Positions 26,365 to 33,484 of a stretch of 64,000 nucleotides of DNA are shown piece by piece (within the stretch, counting starts at the first letter, position 1; every line of letters begins with the position of its first letter). Below the pieces are notes generated by a model. That model ran no database searches. It worked only from the letters and a program-made list of their open reading frames with translations, and was not told the DNA's origin. The position numbers and the translations under genes are program-made. The stretch covers positions 1 to 64,000 of the forward strand of contig JAJZUU010000005.1 of NCBI GenBank assembly GCA_021848325.1. Reading direction: 5' to 3'. This DNA is from Pseudomonadota bacterium. Lineage in GTDB: Bacteria; Pseudomonadota; Gammaproteobacteria; Burkholderiales; JAJZUU01.

Positions 26365-28320
26365 CTAACGTTTCTTTTGTTGATCCTTCATCAGGGCTTC
26401 CAGCGACCGCTCCTCGTTGAGGATCTGATTCCCATACTCGCCCACGCGATCGAGCGCCTTCGCCGCCCTGATCTGTGCCCGGCTCTGGTCGAACTGACCG
26501 TCGGCGGCGTACCAATGCGCCAATGCAATGCGTCTCACCGCCAGGTTGGGCTCGACCTCCGCCGCAGCCTTATAGCATTCGCCGGCCTTCACCCTGTCGC
26601 CCAGCTTGGTTCCATAGTAATTTCCCAGCAGGGTGTTGGCGTCCCCGATTGTTCGCGGGGCGGCTTTCGGATTCTCCAGCATGGCCTTGAGGATCGCAAT
26701 CATATCCCGATCCGGCAACTTGCAATAGGCGTTCATCTGACAATTCACCAGATTTTCGATGGCCACCACGTTTGGAACGCGAGGCGGCAGCGCGGACAAC
26801 CGATGCTCCAAGTCCGCCACCCAATCGGGATTTACCGGCTTCTGTGCCTTGTAGACCAATTCGATCAGACCCACCAGCGGGCTGATGTCGGGTCCGCTCA
26901 ACTTGGCGGCCTGCCGAAAGTAGGCCATCCCATTCGAGTAGTCCGATTCACTGGCTTTTCCCGCATAGCGCATGAAAAACATTCTTCCCATCTGGTAGTT
27001 CGCACGGGTAGACAAGGGATGATTGCGCACTTCGGCCCGGGCGTGACCAAACTCGGTAGACCACTGGTCCGCCCGCAGGCCCGTGATCACTGCAAGCCCG
27101 CCCAGGGCGAGAATGGCGAGGCCGGCCCTCCACCTGATCGAAAAAAAATCGACCCCGGGATGCAGGAAATAATAAAACCCTGCAAAAAGGAGGCCGTATA
27201 GGGGAACGTAATTGCGGTGCTCATACACCATGTCCAGGGGAATAATCGTCGATTCGATGCTCTGTCCAACGAAAAACCACAGCAGACCGAAGGACAGCAC
27301 GGGGGCACGGCGCACGGCCGTTGCCGCCACTAGAAGAAGGGAGACAATGCCAAGAATAGCGGGCAACGTAGTCCAGGGATCGAGCAAATCCCGGGATACG
27401 GGAAAGTCGTCATGGAATATCCCCATGGAGGAGATAGTCGGAAAAACCGCCCATCTCAGATAGAGGAACAACACCCGCGCCTGGGTCAATACCCGCTCTG
27501 TCAGGGTGAAGTCTCGCCCCTCGTAGGCCGCCGCCAGCCAGTGGGGATCGAGGGACAAGAACGCGACCCCCGCCATAGCCGGCAACACGGCAAAGACCAA
27601 AAAGAAGCCCACCAGGAAGCGCTTGGCAGAGGGCGTTGCCGCCGAAAACCGGAATAGCGTGGCTTCCGTAACCAGCATGAAGAACGGCACCAGTGCGCCG
27701 TTCTCCTTGCTCAACACGGAAAGGCCCCCGAATAAGAAGAAGCCAACGAGGATCATGACGATCCCGCTACGGGTCGAGCCTGCCATCAGACGCAGCCGGC
27801 CAAGCGCATACAGGGCCAGGGCCCAGAAGGTGAACAGCCCGGACAAGCTGGTCATGCGCTGCACCACGTACAGCACGCTGGTCAAGTTCAGCGGGTGAAA
27901 CAGCCATGCCGCGGTGACCGTCAAGGCGATCCAGCCGGCCCGGGGTTCCGTCAAGCGGGACCCGCCGCTTCGCCGCACACCTTCCAGCAAGTATCGGGTC
28001 AGGAAATACACACCCAGCCCCGCCAGCAGATGGATGACTAGATTAGTGAGTTTAAAATAGAACGGATCGAAACCGGAAAAATAATAATTCAGCGCGAAGC
28101 TCGCCATGCTGAGTGGTCGTTTCAGGGGGCCCGAAAAGCCGGATAGGGCGGCGCCTCGCAACGAATCGACGCTAACCGTGTTAATCCTGAGTTGGGGGTT
28201 GCCGAGAATGTTTGAAACGTCGTCGAATTCGAAAGCGCCGTGCAAACCGGGAGCATATGCAAACAACGCGATGATTAGCGCCAGGAGAAGAAGGTACAGG
28301 GACCTAGGCTTATGCGCCAT
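26365..28320 (-). CDS. TMTC/GT-C-like membrane protein with C-terminal TPRs, putative O-glycosyltransferase
   Basis: 651 aa from the ATG at 28320; an in-frame TTG at 28362 lies in the terminator stem and is rejected. An N-terminal helix is followed by an acidic first loop FEFDDVSNILGNPQ (D33/D34), the position of the catalytic or metal-binding acidic pair in GT-C enzymes. About ten further helices follow to about residue 450, then soluble TPR-type repeats. This is the architecture of TMTC-like and related bacterial O-mannosyltransferases that use polyprenyl-phosphate sugars. It lies between the pilin gene and a DPM-like GT2, which suggests pilin as an acceptor. Function is inferred. Confidence 0.75.
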   Translation of the reverse strand: MAHKPRSLYLLLLALIIALFAYAPGLHGAFEFDDVSNILGNPQLRINTVSVDSLRGAALSGFSGPLKRPLSMASFALNYYFSGFDPFYFKLTNLVIHLLAGLGVYFLTRYLLEGVRRSGGSRLTEPRAGWIALTVTAAWLFHPLNLTSVLYVVQRMTSLSGLFTFWALALYALGRLRLMAGSTRSGIVMILVGFFLFGGLSVLSKENGALVPFFMLVTEATLFRFSAATPSAKRFLVGFFLVFAVLPAMAGVAFLSLDPHWLAAAYEGRDFTLTERVLTQARVLFLYLRWAVFPTISSMGIFHDDFPVSRDLLDPWTTLPAILGIVSLLLVAATAVRRAPVLSFGLLWFFVGQSIESTIIPLDMVYEHRNYVPLYGLLFAGFYYFLHPGVDFFSIRWRAGLAILALGGLAVITGLRADQWSTEFGHARAEVRNHPLSTRANYQMGRMFFMRYAGKASESDYSNGMAYFRQAAKLSGPDISPLVGLIELVYKAQKPVNPDWVADLEHRLSALPPRVPNVVAIENLVNCQMNAYCKLPDRDMIAILKAMLENPKAAPRTIGDANTLLGNYYGTKLGDRVKAGECYKAAAEVEPNLAVRRIALAHWYAADGQFDQSRAQIRAAKALDRVGEYGNQILNEERSLEALMKDQQKKR

Positions 28321-28363
28321 GCTGGCAAAAAGTAGCTGAGCGGAGGAAATCCAAATGACCAAA

Positions 28364-28396
28364 AAGGCCGGGGCGGCTTCGCGCCGCCCCGGCCTT
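28364..28396 (-). terminator. Strong terminator after pilA
   Basis: Perfect 14-bp stem AAGGCCGGGGCGGC (28364-28377) / its complement (28383-28396) with a 5-nt loop. On the minus strand it runs into a short U-run, so it ends most pilA transcripts. Read-through would feed the GT-C and GT2 genes, giving high pilin and low transferase levels. The sequence could also work on the plus strand. Confidence 0.85.
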
Positions 28397-28419
28397 ACTT
28401 TTACACCTGCCTTGGAGAC

Positions 28420-28911
28420 TTAACGGCAGTTCGCCGGGGCGTACTTGGCCGGGAGGTTCCCTGCGGTCCCAACGGTGAGGCCGGCAGTAGTCGCGAAGCT
28501 ATTAGTCGCTGAGGCGCACGCCCATTCCATCGGACCCGTGTTGGTCGAGGGAAGGGCTGCTTTACCAATATTGGGGGTAAGAGTTATATAGTCCCCGGAA
28601 ATTTGGGTAGGTGTAGCAGCGCCAGTGTATGTGATGGTGATAACACCAGTCGTATCAGCCACATCCACACTAACCATTGCCGTTGTGATCGGCAAAGTCA
28701 ATCCAGACGAAGCTTTGGTAAATGTGCCGTTAGACTGATAGGTTTCGGCCACTGCGGTCTTAACCGCGTCCGCCACGGACAAACCCTCCGTCACTTTTGC
28801 GCGAATCGTGTAATCCTGATACGCCGGAATCGCGATGGCCGCCAGAATGCCAATGATGGCCACCACGATCATCAGTTCGATCAGGGTAAAGCCTTGTTGT
28901 ATTCGTTTCAT
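28420..28911 (-). CDS. pilA: Type IVa major pilin (PilA-like)
   Basis: 163 aa from the ATG at 28911 after AAGGAG. A short leader MKRIQQG precedes the class III cleavage site G7/F8, with [20 protein letters not shown] and the conserved E12 (E5 of the mature pilin). The C-terminal disulfide loop is C132-C162. The globular part is Ser/Thr-rich, offering O-glycosylation sites. Assembled into type IV pili for twitching, attachment or DNA uptake. Followed by a terminator and then by candidate glycosyltransferase genes. Minor pilins and assembly genes are elsewhere. Confidence 0.96.
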   Translation of the reverse strand: MKRIQQGFTLIELMIVVAIIGILAAIAIPAYQDYTIRAKVTEGLSVADAVKTAVAETYQSNGTFTKASSGLTLPITTAMVSVDVADTTGVITITYTGAATPTQISGDYITLTPNIGKAALPSTNTGPMEWACASATNSFATTAGLTVGTAGNLPAKYAPANCR

Positions 28912-28970
28912 GATGTTGCTCCTTTTCAGGTTGGTCACGATGCAAACACGGATGTGTCTGGCAATTGTCG

Positions 28971-28986
28971 AGCAAGCTTTGTGCCA
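28971..28986 (-). promoter_or_regulatory. Sigma-54 promoter of pilA
   Basis: TGGCAC-N5-TTGCT on the minus strand, an exact match to the -24/-12 consensus, about 60 bp before the ATG and upstream of AAGGAG. Known type IV pilin genes use RpoN with the PilS/PilR two-component system, so the same control is likely here. A PilR site was not identified. Confidence 0.85.
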
Positions 28987-29241
28987 GTTATCGGCATGGG
29001 GGGCGGCACACCCGGCGAACCGGCCGCCGGGGCCGCACGCCGCGGCATTCGAAGGGCACCGGCCGCGCGGCCTGGGGTACGCCCGCCGGGCGGACGGCAC
29101 TCACCCTGAGGGCAGAAAGTGACGTTTTTCGTCACCCCGGATAGGGGCAGCGGTCTTCTCCGGGCAATCGAAGGGGAAAGGCGGGGCCGGCCGTCCTGCG
29201 CGCGGCGCTGCGCCGGCTATTCCTCGCCCGCTCATTGCCGT
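28987..29241. other. Non-coding region upstream of pilA
   Basis: No protein-like frame or RNA gene was recognised. As the stretch between a sigma-54 promoter and a mobile element it is where activator (PilR-type) sites would be expected. It includes a GC-rich tract near 29020-29100. Confidence 0.4.
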
Positions 29242-29409
29242 CTAGGAGCCTGTCGGACTTGAAGAATCGAAGCGAAAATTCGGCTGGCCGAGGACAGATT
29301 TTGTCGATTTTGCAGGTCAATAGTCGTTCTATTGACCAAAAAAGCGGCGAAATATGGACCGGTCAGGTGGATTTGCAGCCGATTTCCTTTAAGTCCGACA
29401 GGCTCCTAG
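29242..29409. mobile_element. MITE family 1, copy 3 (168 bp)
   Basis: CTAGGAGCCTGTCGGACTT (29242-29260) and its perfect complement (29391-29409), flanked by CTAG on each side. Identical in layout to copy 2 except for a 39-bp internal deletion in the left half. Sequence identity to copies 1 and 2 in the right half is nearly complete, implying recent spread. Located at the boundary between the pilA region and the tRNA-Lys-linked mobile region. Confidence 0.9.
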
Positions 29410-29549
29410 GACATCTCCCGGTGCAGTAGTTGTCCGAGGAGCCAGAAGATGAGGGCCTTAACCGCCCACAGCGCCACGAAGACCACGGTGCCGGTCGCCG
29501 CCGCGGAGCTGATCTGGGCGCAGAGGAACAGGATGTCGCTGAGTAGCAT
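29406..29549 (-). CDS. Small single-helix membrane protein, hypothetical
   Basis: 47 codons from the ATG at 29549, too short to be called by most methods. It contains a clear membrane segment (about 18-42: TVVFVALWAVKALIFWLLG). Its TAG stop is part of the CTAG at the MITE copy 3 boundary, so the mobile element inserted exactly at the gene end. No obvious ribosome-binding site, so translation is uncertain. Confidence 0.35.
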   Translation of the reverse strand: MLLSDILFLCAQISSAAATGTVVFVALWAVKALIFWLLGQLLHREMS

Positions 29550-29779
29550 AGGCTATGGCGCTCGAACTCGGGCCTGCTGCCGCTTTGGCGTGCAGGGCGG
29601 TGTTGGTAATCAGGGGGAGCCGAAACCGCACCGGTTTAACCAGGGGCTCCCCGTGGCTGTCAAGCACTGTATCGGCAAATTCCCGTCCGGGTTTACGTTA
29701 TAATGGCACGGAAACCCTCCAGCCCGATCGGCACACCTTTGGACGAGGCGCCGGAAATTGATCGTACGGATTCTCTACC
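29550..29779. other. Non-coding stretch before the IS remnant
   Basis: No gene recognised. It contains a TATAAT box near 29698 without a matching -35. Probably degraded sequence between the MITE and the IS5-type remnant. Confidence 0.3.
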
Positions 29780-30212
29780 GGGCACCTCTATAAATCACTA
29801 TTTCCGCTCCACTCCCGATCTTAGCGGTTGATTTTTTTTTGGCGCACCGGGGTTTGCCTAAATATTGAGCAGAATATCCCGGTAGAGTTGTACAGGTGCT
29901 GGAGAACCAGCATCTTGAACATGAGCACCACGTCGATGGGCTTGGCTCCGGCGTTGCTCTTCCTTTCCCTTTCATGCACCCGCGCCAAATCGGGTCGAAA
30001 GGCTTCCCAGTTGATCTGGGCGTTGAGTTTCACCAGCGGGTCGCCCATCGCCGTTAACTTGGCGGTGCGCGTCTCGATATCAAAAAAACCGGGGGGGTGA
30101 GGTGCGGGCATTGGGGGATGGGGCGGTTGTAAGGGGGCTGCGTATTATCTCAAAATTCAGCTGCCGGCTGGTGCCTCCGGCGCGGCGGGAGGGTGAATTT
30201 TTAGAGGTGCCC
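29780..30212. mobile_element. Internally deleted IS5-type element with both ends
   Basis: Ends are GGGCACCTCTATAAAT on the left (29780-29795) and a matching inverted copy on the right (ATTTTTAGAGGTGCCC, to 30212), differing at one or two positions. Only 433 bp remain of a parent that would be over 1 kb. It contains the N-terminal part of an IS5-family transposase on the minus strand; the middle and catalytic DDE residues are lost. Both ends survive, so it could be mobilised in trans by a related IS. Confidence 0.75.
29821..30111 (-). pseudogene. Truncated IS5-family transposase
   Basis: The first about 75 residues (FFDIETRTAKLTAMGDPLVK, then FRPDLARVHERERKSNAGAK and DVVLMFKMLVLQHLYN) match the IS5-family N-terminal domain. 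The frame then continues into about 20 unrelated-looking residues through an internal deletion. The DDE catalytic core is absent, so it is inactive. It lies inside the IS remnant at 29780-30212. Confidence 0.8.
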
Positions 30213-30215
30213 TGA

Positions 30216-30404
30216 ATGACCTCCACGACATCATCCACCGCGGGCATCATCCCGCCGCGCATGCGCTGCCCGGCCTGCGGGCACGTTGGCCCGGTCGGGC
30301 TATTCTGGCGCCGTTTCGGTTATATCAGACAGGCGGGCGCGGGCTGCAAGGCGTGCGACACCACGATTGCGTGGCTATTTAAGGAGTGGAATATTCGGCG
30401 CTGA
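30216..30404 (+). CDS. Hypothetical small zinc-ribbon-like protein
   Basis: 62 aa starting 3 bp after the IS remnant. It has two CxxC pairs (CPACGH near 18 and CKACD near 44) that could bind zinc. No ribosome-binding site is obvious and no relative is recognised. It could be a scrap of a gene cut by the IS. Low confidence. Confidence 0.3.
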   Translation: MTSTTSSTAGIIPPRMRCPACGHVGPVGLFWRRFGYIRQAGAGCKACDTTIAWLFKEWNIRR

Positions 30405-30566
30405 CGCGACCTGACGTAAGACCATCAACCACCCCTCGGAGACGCAACCGCGGCCTTCCTGGCGAGCCTTAAATGCTGTTTCGGCGATTCCCTGGGCCAG
30501 CGCCGCCGGTTTCTGCGCGATGGATGAGGTTTTCTTGTCGAGGCCCATGTCGGCAAGGGTGGGCAT
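30375..30566 (-). pseudogene. Fragment of a plasmid/phage-type gene
   Basis: The piece MPTLADMGLDKKTSSIAQK is reminiscent of proteins encoded on phages and integrative elements, ahead of ParB/methyltransferase-type domains. The rest is degraded. It has no neighbours to support a function. Treated as a remnant of an integrated element beside tRNA-Lys. Confidence 0.3.
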
Positions 30567-30842
30567 TTCTTCCCGTGGTTCCTCTCGGGCACCACGGGAA
30601 AACTCATTTCCCTTTTTTGAGTTTTCCTTTATTCCGCGGCGTTTCCGCCAGCATCGCGCCTGGTTGCCGTAAGGCATCGATTTTGATGGTGTGCGCGATT
30701 AGGCATCAAAGTACATCAACCCCCAGCAAGAAATGCAGCCTGGAGCTTCCTGGCAAGCCGCAACGGCAATTTTGTGTCTGGCTGATTCAGAGCAAGGCGC
30801 TGGCCTAACAAAAACTAATCCAATGGGTTACAATCATACTTC

Positions 30843-31178
30843 ATGATTACCGTGGCCGAACTCCCCGAATACATCCGCCGAGCTGAAAAGCTGCTCTCGG
30901 ATGCCGAGCGCCGGGATGTGGTGGATTACCTCGCCATTCATCCCAAGGCGGGCAATGTGATGGAAGGAACGGGCGGAGTTCGCAAACTTCGATGGGGCCG
31001 TGGCGGGCGCGGTAAGAGCGGTGGCGTCAGGGTGGTCTACTATTTCCATAGCGGGGCCATGCCGCTTTATCTGCTGACCCTTTCCGCCAAGAACGAACAG
31101 GCGAACCTGAGCAAGGCAGAGCGAAACGAACTGGCGGGGCTGGTAGATATTTTGGTTTCCGTATGGCTGGAGAAATAG
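30843..31178 (+). CDS. RelE/HigB-like toxin of a toxin-antitoxin pair
   Basis: 111 aa. Matches the RelE/ParE superfamily: GGVRKLRWGRGGRGKSGGVR then VVYYFHSGAMPLYLLTLSAK, the basic core strand and the YL(L)T segment of HigB-type ribosome-dependent mRNA interferases. It precedes its antitoxin (toxin first, HigBA-like order) by 2 bp. The pair is in the tRNA-Lys-linked mobile region. Confidence 0.88.
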   Translation: MITVAELPEYIRRAEKLLSDAERRDVVDYLAIHPKAGNVMEGTGGVRKLRWGRGGRGKSGGVRVVYYFHSGAMPLYLLTLSAKNEQANLSKAERNELAGLVDILVSVWLEK

Positions 31179-31180
31179 AT

Positions 31181-31474
31181 ATGGGAAAAGCATTCGAGAG
31201 TATCAAGCAAGGTCTGGATGAGGCGATAACCCACGCCAAGGGAGGGGCGGTAGCGGCAAGAATGCATGAGGCCGGGCCGGTGGATGTGGCAAAGCTGCGC
31301 CACCGCCTGGGGCTGACGCAAGAGCAATTCGCCGCCCGCTTCGGTTTTTCCGTGGCAACGCTGCGCCATTGGGAGCGGGGCGACCGCTCCCCTCACGGCC
31401 CGGCCCGCGTATTCCTCAACGTCATAGACCGCGATCCGCAAGCCGTCATGAAGGCATTGGAAATGGCGGCATAA
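31181..31474 (+). CDS. HTH (Xre-type) antitoxin
   Basis: 97 aa from the ATG at 31181 (GGAG 7 nt upstream); an alternative ATG at 31163 overlaps the toxin gene. The helix-turn-helix is RLGLTQEQFAARFGFSVATL (about residues 43-62), followed by RHWERGDRSPHGPARVFLNV typical of HigA/NadS-type antitoxins. It should neutralise the RelE-like toxin and repress the operon. Confidence 0.88.
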   Translation: MGKAFESIKQGLDEAITHAKGGAVAARMHEAGPVDVAKLRHRLGLTQEQFAARFGFSVATLRHWERGDRSPHGPARVFLNVIDRDPQAVMKALEMAA

Positions 31475-31804
31475 TGATGGGCGGCGGGCTACGGATGGAA
31501 CGATAAGCGTTGGCGGCTGTGTTCTCATGGAACAGCATGCCCGCAGCCTGGGCCGCGCGGCCGATAACGACCCTATCTACCGTTCCGCGCCATCTTTTAG
31601 CCGCCTTTTTTGTGCCATTTATCGCGCAAAAACCGCTGTATTCCGATTAATCCGCGCCATTCCGTTCCAAATCGCCCCCACCCCCGCAAAGTTCCGTAAG
31701 GCCGCGTCCCGTCTGGCGTTGTCCCGTTATTTCCCGCTTTTTTCCGCCCTATCCCGTGTTCCAAATATCCCGCTACCCCACATAACCCCGGCCCGAAATC
31801 GAAA
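31475..31804. other. Non-coding stretch between the toxin-antitoxin pair and tRNA-Lys
   Basis: No gene supported. The plus strand is pyrimidine-rich, with repeated CCGTTCC/TTCCG-like words at irregular spacing. A frame on the plus strand runs into the antisense of the tRNA and is spurious. This may contain the attachment-site side of a lost integrative element. Confidence 0.35.
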
Positions 31805-31805
31805 A

Positions 31806-31827
31806 GGGCTTCCATCGCTGGAAGCCC
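31806..31827 (-). terminator. Terminator after tRNA-Lys
   Basis: Stem GGGCTTCC (31806-31813) / GGAAGCCC (31820-31827) with a 6-nt loop; on the minus strand a TTTT run follows. It lies 9 bp past the tRNA 3-prime end. Confidence 0.8.
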
Positions 31828-31836
31828 CTTCTTTAC

Positions 31837-31912
31837 TGGTGGGTCGTGGCAGGCTCGAACTGCCGACCAACGGATTAAAAGTCCGCTGCTCTACCGACTG
31901 AGCTAACGACCC
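31837..31912 (-). tRNA. tRNA-Lys (anticodon UUU)
   Basis: 76 nt with an encoded CCA end. The 7-bp acceptor stem GGGTCGT pairs with ACGACCC. The D-loop AGCTCAGTCGGTAGAGC, the anticodon loop with TTT (CTTTTAA) and the T-arm GTTCGAGCC are all present. Reads lysine AAA/AAG codons. Its 3-prime end faces the mobile remnants at 29.2-31.5 kb, a common integration arrangement. Confidence 0.97.
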
Positions 31913-32027
31913 ACGGAAAGCGTGCAATTATACATCATCCCCCATGCCGGTCAAGGAGAAACCCGCTAATCCAGGGGTTCTTGCGCCTCTGGCGGCCACT
32001 GCGCCCGCCAATTCCAACGACGCCGGT

Positions 32028-32055
32028 CTTGCCCGGCCGCGGGCGGCCGGGCAAG
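32028..32055 (-). terminator. Near-perfect palindrome downstream of yeeE
   Basis: 13-bp arms CTTGCCCGGCCGC (32028-32040) and GCGGCCGGGCAAG (32043-32055) with a 2-nt centre, 3 bp beyond the yeeE stop codon. As RNA it gives a very stable hairpin; no U-run follows. Probably a transcript 3-prime end or stability element. Confidence 0.5.
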
Positions 32056-32058
32056 GCC

Positions 32059-33324
32059 TTACACCGCTTCCAGCTTGCGCATGCTGGCGGGCAGCAGCTT
32101 GAGATCAACCAGGCCGGTGATGAGCGCCTTGGAGAAGGTGGCCTCGTCCTCGTACACCATCTTGTAGTACTGGACCTTCATGGTGAGCGCGCTGCCCAGC
32201 ACGATGCCGCCGAGGGCGATGAAGGAACCGATCGCCAGGGTGGAGACGCCGGTCACCCCCTGGCCGATGGTGCAGCCCATGGCCAGCACGCCGCCGAAGC
32301 CCATCAGGATGGCGCCTATCAGGTGATTGAGGAAGTCCTTGCCGGAGGCGAACCACTCGATGCGGAAGCTCCTGCTGACCAGGGACCACAGGAATGAACC
32401 GAGGATCACGCCCGCCAGGGCCATCACGCCGAAGGTCAGCATCGAGACCTTGAGGCCGGACGCCACATAGCCCAGGGTCTGCCCCATGGGATTGACGAAG
32501 GTGAAGGACTGGGGCGAGAGCGGCCGGCTGTCGGCAGGCTTGACCGCGTTGTCCGGGGCGTAGAAATCCCATTGCTGCGCATAGCTCGCCAGGGTCAGGT
32601 GATCACTGTCCACCTTCACCGCCACGTTGCTGCTCACATACCAGGCCGCCACCACGGCGAGCCCCACCACCAGGCCGCCCAGGATATTGTCGAAGTTGCC
32701 GCGGAAATCGCGGGACTTGAAGACGAAGGCCAGCAGCCCCACCCCCAGGATGATGCCGATGACCAGGCGGGCGCTAACCGCCTTGGCGTTGCCGGCGATC
32801 ACGGCGCCCAGGTCCTGGTTGGTCTTCAACTGGATGGCGAGAGGCCGGATCCAGTCGTAGAACAGCACGGTGAACAGGGTCTTGTCGGACCCCGGGAAGG
32901 GGTTCACCATGAAATAGGCGATCACCGCGATGACGAGCAGCACCACGATGGACTTGATGTTGCCGCCGCCGATACGGACCAGAGCCTTGTTGGCGCAACC
33001 GGAAGCGAGGGTCATGCCGACCCCGAACATGAGACCGCCGAGCAGATTCTCGGCCCACACCAGTTGGCTGGCGCGGTAGGGCGGGAAGGCGGCATTGGCG
33101 TTGACCAGCCCGGCGGACTCCAGCACCACCACCCCCAGAACCGCGATGGCGATGGCGAACAGCCAGGCGCGCATGCGGCCGGTATCGCCCATGTTCACCC
33201 AGTCGGACACCGCACCCATGGTGCAGAAGTTGGTCTTGTTGACCAACACCCCCATGACAAAGGCGACGGCGAACGTCGCCCACAGAAAGAAAGATTGTGC
33301 CTTGGCAAAACTCTCGAAAAGCAT
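32059..33324 (-). CDS. YeeE/YedE (TsuA-type) sulfur-compound transporter
   Basis: 421 aa polytopic membrane protein. Conserved pore cysteines typical of TsuA-like thiosulfate transporters occur at C34 (NKTNFCTMG), C110 (TLASGCANKAL) and C351 (GGVLAMGCTIGQG), in internally repeated halves. The family passes thiosulfate or other sulfane compounds across the inner membrane. It fits a sulfur-oxidiser that must import sulfane sulfur made by Sox. Has its own promoter upstream, AGGA ribosome-binding site, and a hairpin after the stop. Substrate here inferred. Confidence 0.9.
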   Translation of the reverse strand: MLFESFAKAQSFFLWATFAVAFVMGVLVNKTNFCTMGAVSDWVNMGDTGRMRAWLFAIAIAVLGVVVLESAGLVNANAAFPPYRASQLVWAENLLGGLMFGVGMTLASGCANKALVRIGGGNIKSIVVLLVIAVIAYFMVNPFPGSDKTLFTVLFYDWIRPLAIQLKTNQDLGAVIAGNAKAVSARLVIGIILGVGLLAFVFKSRDFRGNFDNILGGLVVGLAVVAAWYVSSNVAVKVDSDHLTLASYAQQWDFYAPDNAVKPADSRPLSPQSFTFVNPMGQTLGYVASGLKVSMLTFGVMALAGVILGSFLWSLVSRSFRIEWFASGKDFLNHLIGAILMGFGGVLAMGCTIGQGVTGVSTLAIGSFIALGGIVLGSALTMKVQYYKMVYEDEATFSKALITGLVDLKLLPASMRKLEAV

Positions 33325-33375
33325 CTGCTTATCCTCTTCAGTGAATGGCCGGAACCGCGCGGGTTTAACTTCTGT

Positions 33376-33403
33376 ATTTTAATCGAACGGGGCCGAATCT
33401 CAA
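33376..33403 (-). promoter_or_regulatory. Promoter of the yeeE transporter
   Basis: On the minus strand TTGAGA (33398-33403) and TAAAAT (33376-33381) with a 16-bp spacer, 51 bp before the ATG. An AT-rich block with TATTAGTTT follows upstream (about 33420-33428), a motif also found upstream of soxX. Confidence 0.45.
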
Positions 33404-33484
33404 TAAAAATCTGCCAATTTTATTAGTTTAATTCGATAGTTAGTACAAATGAACTAGGGATGGGCAACCCGTTTGGACCGTACC

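Noticed and set aside
31527-31901. A 124-codon plus-strand frame upstream of tRNA-Lys
   Set aside because: Its C-terminal part is the antisense of tRNA-Lys, a well-known source of spurious protein calls; the remainder has no ribosome-binding site or family match.
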